NCBI GenBank assembly: GCA_001799695.1
Contig: MGTY01000021.1
Coordinates: forward strand, 1 to 40,852
Length of the DNA: 40,852 nucleotides
Direction of reading: 5' to 3'
Source of the DNA: Elusimicrobia bacterium GWA2_69_24
GTDB taxonomy: Bacteria > Elusimicrobiota > Elusimicrobia > UBA1565
How positions within the stretch are numbered: the first letter of the stretch is position 1; each line of letters begins with the position of its first letter. Of this stretch, positions 33,747 to 40,771 are shown in pieces. The position numbers were made by a program, and so were the translations under genes. The notes below the pieces were generated by a model, which saw nothing but the letters and a program-made list of their open reading frames with translations, made no database searches and was not told where the DNA came from.

Positions 33747-36700
33747 GCGCCGACCAAGAGCACCGGCTCAAGGCGCGCACCGAGCTCGGCAAGAACATCG
33801 TCGTGGAGGCCGGCGCGGGCACGGGCAAGACCACCTTGCTCATCGACCGCATCCTGTTCTCCCTGTTGGCGGGCGGCAAGGACGGCAAAGGCGTCCCGCT
33901 GCCCCGGCTGGTGGCGCTGACCTTCACCGAGAAGGCCGCGGCCGAGATCCGGGTCCGCCTGTCGGCCATGCTCCTCGACCTCCTGGCCGTGGATGCGGTC
34001 GCGGACCCCAAGCGGAAAGAGGCGGTCCTGGCCCGTCAGGCCGAGGCGCAGGCGGCGTTCGGGGTCGGTCCCGAGGCCTTGAAGGAGCGCTGCGAGGCCG
34101 CCCTGCGGGACATGGGCCGGTCCGCCATCGGGACCATCCACCATTTCTGCGCCCAGATCCTGCGTCAATATCCCCTGGAGGCTGGGGTGGACCCGTCTTT
34201 CGAGGTGGACGCGGGCGACCCGGGGCCGGGCTTCGCGAGCCTGTTCGACGCCGAGTGGCCGTTGTGGCTGGACGCGGAACTGGGCGAAGCGGCGCCTCAC
34301 CGCAAGCAGTGGCTGGAGCTGCTGGGCCTCGTCCCCATCGAGGACGTGGAAGCCCTGGCCCGGGCCCTGTGCCGCAGGCCGGAGCTCGCGCCGGCCGGTC
34401 CGCAGGCGTGGACCGCGGCCGAGCTCGCCCGCCTCATGGCGGCGCTCCGGGCCATACTCAAGAAACCGGTGGCCCCCAAGACCGACAAGATCCGGGAGCG
34501 GGCCGAAGCCGCGCTGGACCGGCTCGAAGGCCTGGCCGCGAGCCTGGTGAAACCCCTGGCCCTGCCCGACAGTCCGGCCGTGCTCGATAGGCTCGGCGAC
34601 CTCAAGTGGCCGGAGGCCTGGGAAGAGGACGTCGCCGCCCAGGCCGCCTACCTGGAAGCCCTGGACCTCGTGAACGCGGCCTCGGCTTTGTCCGAGAGCC
34701 AGACCCGCAAGGCGTCGGACCGCCTCCGTCCCTTCGTCGAACGCTTCCTCCGGCAATACGACCGGCTGGGCCTCATCAGCTTCGACGGCCTGCTCTACAA
34801 GACGCTCCGTCTGGTGCGCGGGGACAAGGAGGTCCGGCGCCGCCTGCAGGGCGCCTTCGACGCCATCCTGGTGGACGAGTTCCAGGACACCGACCCCATG
34901 CAGGGCGAGCTCCTCCTGTACCTCGCCGAAAAGCCGGGCGCTGCCGGGGCGGACGATTGGCGGCGGACGCGCCTGGAGCCGGGCAAGCTCTTCATCGTGG
35001 GCGACCCCAAGCAGTCCATCTACCGTTTCCGCGGCGCGGACATGCGGGCCTACTCGGGCTTCACCGAGCACGTCCTGCGCGAGCACGCCGAGCTCTGCGT
35101 CCTTTCCACGAGCTTCCGCAGCCCCAAGGAGCTGGTGGACGCGGTGAACTCGGTGTTCGGGACCGTCATGACCGAGGTTCCCGGCCTCCAGTCCCGCTAC
35201 CGCGACATTCACCCTCCCGGCGAAAAGACCGGCGGGTCGCTGGAGCTGGTGCTGACCGGCGACGCCCAGGACCCCGCCCTGGCCTACAAGGCCGAGGCCA
35301 GCCGGGACTTCGAGGCGGTCTGGATCGCGGATTGGATCGCCCGGCACTGCCGGAAGGGGAAGTTCAAGGACGTGGCCCTGCTTTTGCGCACCACGACCTC
35401 GTTAGCGGGCTACATCGCGGCGCTCAAGGACGCGGGCATCCCCTACGTCGTAGAGTCGGATAGGTATTTCTACGGGACCCAGGAAGTGCTCGACCTGGTG
35501 AACCTCCTGCGCGTCTTGGACGACCCGGGCGACGGCCGGGCCCTCACGGGACTCCTGCGTTCGCCGTTGGCGGGGCTGGCGGACCGGGAGATCCTGGCCC
35601 TGCGCGCACGCGGCGAGGTGAGCTATCTGGCCGAGCTCCCGGCCGTCCCCGGGGTGTCCGCCCATTCGCGGTCGCGGCTGGCCCGCTTCTTCAAGACCCT
35701 GCGTGGTCTGCGCGAGCGGGCGGGACGGGAGCCTCTGGGGGATTTCGTGGCCCGGGTGCTCAATGAGACCTTCCTCCTGGAGGTCTGCGCCGCGGCCTAT
35801 CATCACGAGCAGACGGTCGCGAACCTCCTGAAGTTCGCGCGGTTGGCGGCGGAGGCCGGGGAGGAGCGCGCGGCCACCCTCAAGGAGTTCATCGGCGAGA
35901 TCCAGCGCGCGGTGGGCGAGGGAGCCCAGGAAGGCGAGAGCCCGCTCGCGGACGAGGGCCTGGACGCGGTCCGCATCCTCACCATCCACAAGGCCAAGGG
36001 CCTCGAGTTCCCCATCGTCATCCTGCCCTACCTGGACACGGCGCCGCGGGGCGGGGGCGGGGACGGCGCAGCCGCGCAATCCGATTGGGGCACCGGCGCG
36101 GTAGGCCTGCGCCTGCCCAAGGCCTGGAGCGCGGCCGCCGCCCTCCTGGAGAGCGAGGCCCGCCGGCGCGACGGCTACGAGGCGGTGCGCCTGCTGTACG
36201 TGGCCATGACCCGCGCCAAGGAGAAGCTCATCCTGCTCGGAAGGGCGGACCCGGGCAGCGCCCACTCCTTCAGCGCCATCCTGCGCGGCTCGGACGAGGC
36301 GCGACATCATTTCTGGCCCGGGAAAGGGGAGCGCCCGGCCGCGCTGGACCTGGGCCACGGCCTCATCGTGCCCATCCGCTACGTGAACGCCCGCAGCCTG
36401 CGGGGAACGACCCTCGCGAAGGTCGAGAAAGAGGCGAAGGCCCATGCCCCGAAGATGAGCCCGGACGCTTTCGGGGCCTTGTGGAAGGAGCGCGCGGCGG
36501 CCTGCGCCGAGACCGGGAAGCAGACCCTGTTCACCACTCCGACGGCCCTCTCCAGGGAGCCCGAGGATCGCGTCGAAGACGACGGGCTCGACCCGGAGCG
36601 GGCGGCGAGCCTGGGATCCAGGGCTGAGGCCATCCTCATCGGGGAGCTGTGCCATCGCGTCCTGGAGGGTTGGGACTTCAAGGCCGGCAAGGGGAGCGGC

Positions 36701-37111
36701 CTGGAAAAGGCCTTGGCCTCGGCGCACACGGCCTTGGCCCGTTCCCATCCCGGGGCGCAATGGGAGCTGGTGCTCCGGGAGTCGGCGAAGATATTGGGGC
36801 CTTTCCTCAAGTCACCCTTGGCCAAGGAGCTCGCCGAGGCCGACATCATCGGCCGGGAACTGCCGTTCCTCTGCCCGGCGGGGAACCAGGTCCTGCGCGG
36901 GACCATGGACCTCCTATGCCGTCAAGAGGGCCGGCTCATCATCGCCGACTACAAGACCGGCGCTCCGGGATCGGCCAAGGACAAGAGCAGCCTGGCGCGC
37001 TACAAGACTCAGGGCCGCGCCTACGTCCAGGCCGTGAAGAAGGCGACGGGCGAGACCGCCGAGTTCCGCCTCGTCTTCCTGCGCGACGCTTCCGTCCTCG
37101 TACTGGACTGA
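33743..37111 (+). CDS. addA: AddA-like UvrD helicase-nuclease subunit
   Basis: The 1122-residue SF1A helicase has the Q-motif (DQEHRLKAR), Walker A GAGTGKTT (Lys29), motif Ia ALTFTEKAAAEI, Walker B LVDEFQDTDPMQ (about 375), motif III FIVGDPKQSIYRFRGAD, motif IV LSTSFRSPKELV, motif V ILTIHKAKGLEFPIVIL (about 743) and motif VI LYVAMTRAKEKL. It ends with a RecB-like nuclease domain (GTMDLLCRQEGRLIIADYKT, about 1051-1070). It forms the repair complex with the preceding addB product. Length is similar to AddA of other bacteria. Confidence 0.9.
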   Translation: MSADQEHRLKARTELGKNIVVEAGAGTGKTTLLIDRILFSLLAGGKDGKGVPLPRLVALTFTEKAAAEIRVRLSAMLLDLLAVDAVADPKRKEAVLARQAEAQAAFGVGPEALKERCEAALRDMGRSAIGTIHHFCAQILRQYPLEAGVDPSFEVDAGDPGPGFASLFDAEWPLWLDAELGEAAPHRKQWLELLGLVPIEDVEALARALCRRPELAPAGPQAWTAAELARLMAALRAILKKPVAPKTDKIRERAEAALDRLEGLAASLVKPLALPDSPAVLDRLGDLKWPEAWEEDVAAQAAYLEALDLVNAASALSESQTRKASDRLRPFVERFLRQYDRLGLISFDGLLYKTLRLVRGDKEVRRRLQGAFDAILVDEFQDTDPMQGELLLYLAEKPGAAGADDWRRTRLEPGKLFIVGDPKQSIYRFRGADMRAYSGFTEHVLREHAELCVLSTSFRSPKELVDAVNSVFGTVMTEVPGLQSRYRDIHPPGEKTGGSLELVLTGDAQDPALAYKAEASRDFEAVWIADWIARHCRKGKFKDVALLLRTTTSLAGYIAALKDAGIPYVVESDRYFYGTQEVLDLVNLLRVLDDPGDGRALTGLLRSPLAGLADREILALRARGEVSYLAELPAVPGVSAHSRSRLARFFKTLRGLRERAGREPLGDFVARVLNETFLLEVCAAAYHHEQTVANLLKFARLAAEAGEERAATLKEFIGEIQRAVGEGAQEGESPLADEGLDAVRILTIHKAKGLEFPIVILPYLDTAPRGGGGDGAAAQSDWGTGAVGLRLPKAWSAAAALLESEARRRDGYEAVRLLYVAMTRAKEKLILLGRADPGSAHSFSAILRGSDEARHHFWPGKGERPAALDLGHGLIVPIRYVNARSLRGTTLAKVEKEAKAHAPKMSPDAFGALWKERAAACAETGKQTLFTTPTALSREPEDRVEDDGLDPERAASLGSRAEAILIGELCHRVLEGWDFKAGKGSGLEKALASAHTALARSHPGAQWELVLRESAKILGPFLKSPLAKELAEADIIGRELPFLCPAGNQVLRGTMDLLCRQEGRLIIADYKTGAPGSAKDKSSLARYKTQGRAYVQAVKKATGETAEFRLVFLRDASVLVLD

Positions 37112-37112
37112 A

Positions 37113-37130
37113 GGACCGCCTTATCGGTCC
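37113..37130. repeat. Short hairpin between convergent genes
   Basis: GGACCG (37113-37118) and CGGTCC (37125-37130) flank a 6-nt loop. It covers the stop of the minus-strand gene and starts 2 nt after the addA stop. With no T-tract it is at best a weak shared terminator. Confidence 0.35.
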
Positions 37131-37618
37131 AGGACGTAGATCAGGCCGCGGTCCTTGGCGAATATGCTCAGGCTTCCGCCATGGTTGTGGCGCATGGAGG
37201 TGACGTCGACCGCGACGGCGGACTCCAGGGCGTCCACATCCCACCAGGAGGGGACGGATTCACCGCGGTACCATAGGTCCTTCCCCGGTCCCTCGACGAC
37301 CCGCACGTCCCAGCCTGAAGGGGCGCCGCCGGGACCCGGAGCCGCTGCCGCGGACAGCTTCTCCATCCGGGCCGCGAACCCCTCCGGATCGGCCTTGATG
37401 AGGAAATACCTCTGCGAGTCGAGCCAGCGGACGCCCGTATAGGCGTGCAGGACCTCATCTCCCGGCTCGAGCTGCATGAAGTCCCGGGCCGTCTCCACCG
37501 GGAGCTCCTTGGCGCGTATGCTCATGTAGAACATGCCGCAGGCCAGCGCGAACAGGAGGACGACGATTCCTCCGATGGCGAGCAGTGCTTTGATGAGAAT
37601 GCCGGCAGTCTTGTTCAT
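37121..37618 (-). CDS. Hypothetical membrane-anchored protein
   Basis: The 165-residue product has one N-terminal membrane helix (about 8-33, GILIKALLAIGGIVVLLFAL) and an exported domain of about 130 residues (GDEVLHAYTGVRWLDSQRYF, GWDVRVVEGPGKDLWYRG, WWDVDALESAVAVDVT). No family recognised; the layout suggests a periplasmic domain tethered to the inner membrane. ATG at 37616-37618 with GAGGATAGG upstream. Its GC content is like the chromosome, not like the cassette genes that begin at 37717. Confidence 0.65.
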   Translation of the reverse strand: MNKTAGILIKALLAIGGIVVLLFALACGMFYMSIRAKELPVETARDFMQLEPGDEVLHAYTGVRWLDSQRYFLIKADPEGFAARMEKLSAAAAPGPGGAPSGWDVRVVEGPGKDLWYRGESVPSWWDVDALESAVAVDVTSMRHNHGGSLSIFAKDRGLIYVLDR

Positions 37619-37716
37619 AGGCCTATCCTCGTGTCCAGCTGCGCTCCTGCGGAGAAGCCGACCGCGCGCGCGGCCGGCGCCCTATCGCCTTCAGTAGCTC
37701 GCCCAGCAGGTCGCTC

Positions 37717-38145
37717 CTATGTCCAGAGGAATTGCCTGATGTCGATCAGCCGGTGCAGGTTCCGCTGGTCTTCATTCAGCCATTTCTGTTCCAACCGCCA
37801 ATGCTTCTTGAGCGCGGAATCATAGGCTGCATATTTATGTTTGTCGTAAGCCAGAAGTCGCTGGGAAGCGGAGCCGGGCGTCTTCGTCCAGCGCATCGGC
37901 GGCTTCTTCAGCCCGCTTGCGTCAAGCGGGCTCCTGCGTGCAGGTCGCTGCAGGCTCCACCATCCGTGCAGTGCGCATATCTCCTTCCACGCTCGTCGGC
38001 TCGCGGGGTCGGACTTCCAGTCGATGATCGTATCCGGCTTCTCCTGTTCGATGAAATCGACGAGGAGCTGGAACGCGGCATGAAGCAGGACGTGGTCCTT
38101 GTCGCACCATCCATTCCGCAGAGTGCAGATCCGCAAGATCTTCAT
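37717..38145 (-). CDS. Phage-like hypothetical protein, cassette-encoded
   Basis: The 142-residue protein begins MKILRICTLRNGWCDKDHVL and continues with LLHAAFQLLVDFIEQEKPD and WKEICALHGWWSLQRPARR. This matches by memory a widespread small phage protein of unknown function (MK..R..TL..G..D.D..LLHACFQLLVD). The ATG lies 7 nt after the GTTATGC core of the attC site at 38153, so it is the leftmost recognisable cassette. No ribosome-binding site is seen in that short gap. An attC for this cassette should lie at 37619-37716, but I find none; it may have decayed. Confidence 0.65.
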   Translation of the reverse strand: MKILRICTLRNGWCDKDHVLLHAAFQLLVDFIEQEKPDTIIDWKSDPASRRAWKEICALHGWWSLQRPARRSPLDASGLKKPPMRWTKTPGSASQRLLAYDKHKYAAYDSALKKHWRLEQKWLNEDQRNLHRLIDIRQFLWT

Positions 38146-38152
38146 TTAATCG

Positions 38153-38258
38153 GCATAACGCCTGAATCGGGCGCGCAGCCGTGTGGGCGCCGACGGCACG
38201 CGGTCCGGGTCGAGTCGTTCCTGTTCGAGGCCCGCGCCCGCCGTAGCCGATGGCAATC
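38153..38258 (-). repeat. attC site A (outer core decayed)
   Basis: A 106-nt element that aligns along its whole length with the sites at 40013 and 40651 (shared blocks include GGCGCGCAGCC, GCGCCGACGG and TGTTCGAGGCCCGCG). Read leftward it ends in GTTATGC (38159-38153), next to the start of the following cassette gene. The other end reads GATTGCC where the sister site at 40651 has ACCTAAC, so this core is mutated. It directly follows the hicB stop (38259), as expected for the attC of that cassette. Confidence 0.75.
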
Positions 38259-38615
38259 TCATCGGATATGTCGTGCGATGCGTCCGAGTTCTCGATATCG
38301 AGCCAAGACATAGAGCATGTACTGGTTCAGCGAGACACCCTCGGTGGAGGCCAAGCTCAAGTACTCCTGATGGAGTTCCCGTGGAAGGCGAAGTAGGACC
38401 TTTCCAGCGGGTTCCCGGCTGGCAACTGGTTTTGGAGTGTTCCACTTCTTTGAGGCAGCGGTTTCAATCCAAAGGTCGATAGCCGTATCGAGTTCCTTTA
38501 GGGCTTGTCCATCGGTCTTGCCGAAAGCCGAGCAGCCGGGCAGTTCCGGTGCCACGGCGATCCAGCCGCCGTCTTCCTTGCTATAGAACACTTTGCGTTC
38601 ATAAAGGTCCTTCAT
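38259..38615 (-). CDS. hicB: HicB-type antitoxin
   Basis: The 118-residue protein has the partially degraded RNase H-like HicB fold (RKVFYSKEDGGWIAVAPELP then GCSAFGKT) and a C-terminal ribbon-helix-helix DNA-binding segment (KVLLRLPRELHQEYLSLAST). It neutralises the HicA toxin encoded just upstream and should repress the operon through the inverted repeat at 38871-38890. Start ATG at 38613-38615 with GGGAGG, 1 nt after the hicA stop; the longer in-frame ORF is a shadow of hicA. The stop lies beside attC site A. Confidence 0.88.
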   Translation of the reverse strand: MKDLYERKVFYSKEDGGWIAVAPELPGCSAFGKTDGQALKELDTAIDLWIETAASKKWNTPKPVASREPAGKVLLRLPRELHQEYLSLASTEGVSLNQYMLYVLARYRELGRIARHIR

Positions 38616-38616
38616 A

Positions 38617-38868
38617 TTATTGGCCTCCCATGGCCAGGTGATGGCGATCAATGCAGTCAAGCAACTGCCTGACCTGATACGCTTTCGCTTTCCCATGGGC
38701 ATTCTGGAAAATCATGATTTGCCTGATGTCGTCGTGTGTGTAGATCCTGTGGGAACCCTTCTGGCGCTGAAAGACAAAGCCGAATGCTTCTGCCAGTTTG
38801 CAGAGCTCGGAGAATCGGAGGCCAGAGGGGTTGCCTCGGGCTGATCGCAGGAATGTCTCGGGCCTCAT
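38617..38868 (-). CDS. hicA: HicA-type mRNA interferase toxin
   Basis: The 83-residue protein has the dsRNA-binding-like HicA fold with the catalytic His in QRQKGSHRIYTH and the ending AYQVRQLLDCIDRHHLA. An N-terminal extension of about 17 residues precedes the core. It would cleave mRNA when HicB is lost. The ATG at 38866-38868 has no ribosome-binding site; instead a -10 (CATAAT) ends 6 nt before it, so the transcript is probably leaderless. It is the first gene of a cassette bounded by attC sites at 38153 and 38932. Confidence 0.85.
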   Translation of the reverse strand: MRPETFLRSARGNPSGLRFSELCKLAEAFGFVFQRQKGSHRIYTHDDIRQIMIFQNAHGKAKAYQVRQLLDCIDRHHLAMGGQ

Positions 38869-38870
38869 AG

Positions 38871-38903
38871 TGATATTATGGGTGATATCAGATAAGAATT
38901 CAA
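38871..38903 (-). promoter_or_regulatory. Promoter and operator of the first hicAB operon
   Basis: Minus-strand TTGAAT (38903-38898), 17-nt spacer, CATAAT (38880-38875), then 6 nt to the hicA ATG. The inverted repeat TGATAT-N8-ATATCA (38871-38890) overlaps the -10 and the predicted start, an ideal position for HicB autorepression. Confidence 0.7.
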
Positions 38904-38931
38904 GGCCCAGGACTTGCCATTGGCTAGATAT

Positions 38932-39039
38932 GCCTAACGGAACGGTCTGCGGCGCGCACGCATGTGGGCGCCGACGACAGAGTGTCCTGGCATATCCGTT
39001 CTCAGGTGAGGTCTGCGCCCGCAGTGCCGAATGTTCGAC
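38932..39039 (-). repeat. attC site B
   Basis: A 108-nt element running on the plus strand from a perfect GCCTAAC (38932-38938) to GTTCGAC (39033-39039). The ends pair with bulges (inner arms GGTCTGCGG and CCGCAGTGCC). The GGCGCGCA..C.TGTGGGCGCCGACG block is shared with the other sites, while the rest is more divergent. It follows the DUF2442 gene stop by 6 nt in the leftward direction. Confidence 0.72.
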
Positions 39040-39045
39040 GGCCGT

Positions 39046-39303
39046 TCAGTGGGACGACTTGGAGACGGGACATTTGTGGTGGATGCCAATCAGCCCATCG
39101 ATGGAGAGGTTTTCGTCTATATCGGGCCAGTGGATTCCGTAGCCCGATGGCGAAAGGACGAGGTGAGTCCTCTGCTGTTCCGATGCTGAGGCAAGCTTGG
39201 CTGAAAGTCGGGAAATGTCTATGTCGTAATGCCGTCCGTCGACAATTAGGCGCATCGTCGTGCCCGCGAATGAAATGTTGCCAACCTCGTGAACCCTATT
39301 CAT
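39046..39303 (-). CDS. DUF2442-family protein
   Basis: The 85-residue product matches DUF2442 by pattern (VGNISFAGTTMRLIVDGRHY, ISRLSAKLASASEQQRTHLV, GYGIHWPDIDENLSIDGLIG). Many members are encoded next to DUF4160 proteins, as here, and the pair is suspected to be a toxin-antitoxin module; that is not proven. ATG at 39301-39303 with AGGAG upstream overlaps the DUF4160 stop (ATGA). Its stop lies beside attC site B. Confidence 0.8.
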   Translation of the reverse strand: MNRVHEVGNISFAGTTMRLIVDGRHYDIDISRLSAKLASASEQQRTHLVLSPSGYGIHWPDIDENLSIDGLIGIHHKCPVSKSSH

Positions 39304-39530
39304 TTGCTCTTCTCCTGCCATTTCTGCCATTCGCCAGCGATGTAGTCGAAATGCTCGAAGATGATCTTTCTGACGGTCCTCTTGTCGGCGGGGCCCATGT
39401 TGTAGCTATGTGCTTCTGTCGCTTCGAATGCGCCTGGGTCAAGCCAGAACTTGGCTTCGGCGTCTCCCTTCTGGCAGTGGATGTGGATCGGCTCATTCCC
39501 TTCGTTTGAGTAGAAGACCCAGCTCGGCAT
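39300..39530 (-). CDS. DUF4160-family protein
   Basis: The 76-residue product has the DUF4160 signature FYSNEGNEPIHIHCQKGDAE plus AKFWLDP with paired histidines and acidic residues, and the ending KIIFEHFDYIAGEWQKWQ. Start is uncertain: ATG at 39528-39530 is used here; a longer TTG start at 39581 would overlap the divergent hicA gene. The chosen ATG overlaps the -35 of the rightward hicAB promoter. It forms an overlapping pair with DUF2442. Confidence 0.72.
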   Translation of the reverse strand: MPSWVFYSNEGNEPIHIHCQKGDAEAKFWLDPGAFEATEAHSYNMGPADKRTVRKIIFEHFDYIAGEWQKWQEKSK

Positions 39531-39558
39531 TGACGTTTTGAGATTCCCAGGGTACACT
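39530..39558 (+). promoter_or_regulatory. Promoter of the second hicAB operon
   Basis: TTGACG (39530-39535), 17-nt spacer, TACACT (39553-39558), then only 4 nt to the hicA ATG at 39563. No ribosome-binding site is present, so a leaderless transcript is predicted. Confidence 0.65.
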
Positions 39559-39562
39559 ACAG

Positions 39563-39748
39563 ATGAAGGTTCGGGACGCAATCAAGCTCATTAAAGACGG
39601 CGGCTGGTATTTGGCCCGCACCAAGGGTAGCCATCGCCAATTCAAGCACAATTCTAATCCTGGTTTGGTGACCATTGCGGGCCAGCCGAGCCATGATTTG
39701 CCGCCCGGAACCTTGAACAGCATCCTGAAACAAGCTGGACTAAAATGA
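39563..39748 (+). CDS. hicA: HicA-type toxin (short form)
   Basis: The 61-residue protein is a standard-length HicA: KVRDAIKLIKDGGWYLARTK, catalytic His in TKGSHRQFKH, and LPPGTLNSILKQAGL. It reads rightward, against the cassette direction, and overlaps hicB by ATGA. Unlike the first HicA at 38617 it has no N-terminal extension, and the two are clearly separate lineages. Confidence 0.88.
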   Translation: MKVRDAIKLIKDGGWYLARTKGSHRQFKHNSNPGLVTIAGQPSHDLPPGTLNSILKQAGLK

Positions 39749-39963
39749 GCAAATACCTTGTCGTTATCGAGAAAGCGGAGCGAAACTTCGCGGCATATTG
39801 CCCGGATCTTCCGGGCTGCGTTGCCACGGGAAAAACGAAACGCGAAGTCGAGAAGAATATTCGTGAAGCGATCTCGTTTCATCTTGAAGGGCTGAAAGAA
39901 GAGCGTCTTCCAATTCCTCCGCATACAGCGACGGCAGAATACGTCGCCATCCGGGCCGTCTAA
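39745..39963 (+). CDS. hicB: HicB-type antitoxin (short form)
   Basis: The 72-residue antitoxin keeps the HicB core (YLVVIEKAERNFAAYCPDLP then GCVATGKT, REAISFHLEGLKEE, LPIPPHTATAEYV) but has no C-terminal DNA-binding domain, so it belongs to the short HicB class. Its stop is at 39961-39963. A GTCTAAC sequence overlaps the stop but no matching second core is seen before attC site C. Confidence 0.88.
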   Translation: MSKYLVVIEKAERNFAAYCPDLPGCVATGKTKREVEKNIREAISFHLEGLKEERLPIPPHTATAEYVAIRAV

Positions 39964-40012
39964 CGTTTCTCCCTTCCTCCTGCAAGTAGCGCTCGTTTCT
40001 CGTTCATCGGGT

Positions 40013-40120
40013 GCATAACGCTTGGATCGACGGCGCGTAGCCTTGTGGGCGCCGTCGGTACTCTGTCCAGACAGAGCTGTTCTTGTCCGAGGCCCGCGGC
40101 CGCCGCATCCGATGTTATGG
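40013..40120 (-). repeat. attC site C
   Basis: A 108-nt element from GCATAAC (40013-40019) to GTTATGG (40114-40120). Inner arms GGATCGACGG and CCGCATCC can pair with extra bases. The centre holds CTCTGTC/GACAGAG, a hairpin equivalent to CTCGGTC/GACCGAG in site D with a compensated base pair. It follows the stop of the RelE/ParE toxin gene by 12 nt in the leftward direction. Confidence 0.78.
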
Positions 40121-40132
40121 CTCAAATCTCGT

Positions 40133-40429
40133 TTACTTGAATTTCTCGGGGTCCAGCAACCGGGCGCCATGATAAACCGTGAGCAACTGGATGCACTTCG
40201 CCTTGACTCGATATACGAGACGATAATTCCCCAAAATGAGTTCCCGCAGTGTTGGATTGCGGAACTCGGGGACTATTCTGCCTGATCGCGGGAACTCGGC
40301 TATGCGGTCTACTGCCTGGAAGATATCGACAGCGAAGAGACGGGCGTACTGGGGGGAGTCCTTGGCGATGAATTCAACGATAGCCTGCAGGTCGCGGCAG
40401 GCCTGGTGCGTCCACCTTATTTCAACCAT
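40133..40429 (-). CDS. RelE/ParE-superfamily toxin
   Basis: The 98-residue protein has the typical fold sequence: VEIRWTHQACRDLQAIVEFI, FPRSGRIVPEFRNPTLRELI then LGNYRLVYRV, and the C-terminal LLTVYHGARLLDPEKF. The R-LI-GNYRLVYRV core with C-terminal His/Arg is characteristic; whether it acts on ribosomes (RelE) or gyrase (ParE) cannot be told. It overlaps the antitoxin gene by 13 nt and ends beside attC site C. Confidence 0.88.
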   Translation of the reverse strand: MVEIRWTHQACRDLQAIVEFIAKDSPQYARLFAVDIFQAVDRIAEFPRSGRIVPEFRNPTLRELILGNYRLVYRVKAKCIQLLTVYHGARLLDPEKFK

Positions 40430-40599
40430 CTCTTCATCTTCTGCTTGACCGTCTCATGCGAAACGGTCTGGCCGGCATCCGCCTGCTCAAGACCTTTTTC
40501 TACCTTTGCCAAAAAAAGCAGCCGCTCCATGACATCTTCGTATGAAGCATTCGCGGGCAGGCTCCGTACCGCGTTCATGACCTTCTGCTTTGTCGTCAT
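40417..40599 (-). CDS. Antitoxin of the RelE/ParE module
   Basis: The 60-residue helical protein (MTTKQKVMNAVRSLPANASY then EDVMERLLFLAKVEKGLEQA, TVSHETVKQKMKRWL) matches small antitoxins encoded before RelE/ParE toxins. ATG at 40597-40599 has no ribosome-binding site and sits 6 nt after a -10 element, so leaderless translation is predicted. It is the first gene of the cassette bounded by attC sites C and D. Confidence 0.82.
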   Translation of the reverse strand: MTTKQKVMNAVRSLPANASYEDVMERLLFLAKVEKGLEQADAGQTVSHETVKQKMKRWLK

Positions 40600-40605
40600 A
40601 GTTGA

Positions 40606-40634
40606 AGGATAGCAGGACTCCGCATCGAATTCAA
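40606..40634 (-). promoter_or_regulatory. Promoter of the RelE/ParE toxin-antitoxin cassette
   Basis: Minus-strand TTGAAT (40634-40629), 17-nt spacer, TATCCT (40611-40606), then 6 nt to the antitoxin ATG. The -35 and both spacings are identical to those of the first hicAB promoter. Confidence 0.65.
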
Positions 40635-40650
40635 TGGCACCTCTTGGTAG

Positions 40651-40758
40651 CCATAACGCCTGGATCGACGGCGCGCAGCCTTGTGTGCGCCGACGGTACT
40701 CGGTCCGGACCGAGTTGTTCCTGTTCGAGGCCCGCGACCGTCGAATCCGATGTTAGGT
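40651..40758 (-). repeat. attC site D (best preserved)
   Basis: A 108-nt element from CCATAAC (40651-40657) to a perfect GTTAGGT core (40752-40758). Arms GGATCGACGG and CCGTCGAATCC pair with one extra base, the asymmetric pattern of attC. The centre contains a perfect 18-bp palindrome with half-site ACTCGGTCC. Read leftward it is followed after 51 nt by the antitoxin start, so it is the attC of the next cassette to the right. Confidence 0.8.
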
Positions 40759-40771
40759 TGAGCCATGTATA

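Noticed and set aside
37619..37716. attC site for the leftmost cassette
   Set aside because: The stretch has a short CG hairpin but no core sequence or pairable arms like the other sites.
39958..39964. GTCTAAC at the end of the second hicB, a perfect RYYYAAC core that could begin a rightward attC
   Set aside because: No matching GTTRRRY core with pairable arms follows before attC site C, so it is probably chance overlap with the stop codon.
40720..40740. TGTTCGAGGCCCGCG resembling a tRNA T-arm, present in attC sites A and D
   Set aside because: No acceptor, D-arm or anticodon arm surrounds it; it is a conserved block of the attC family.
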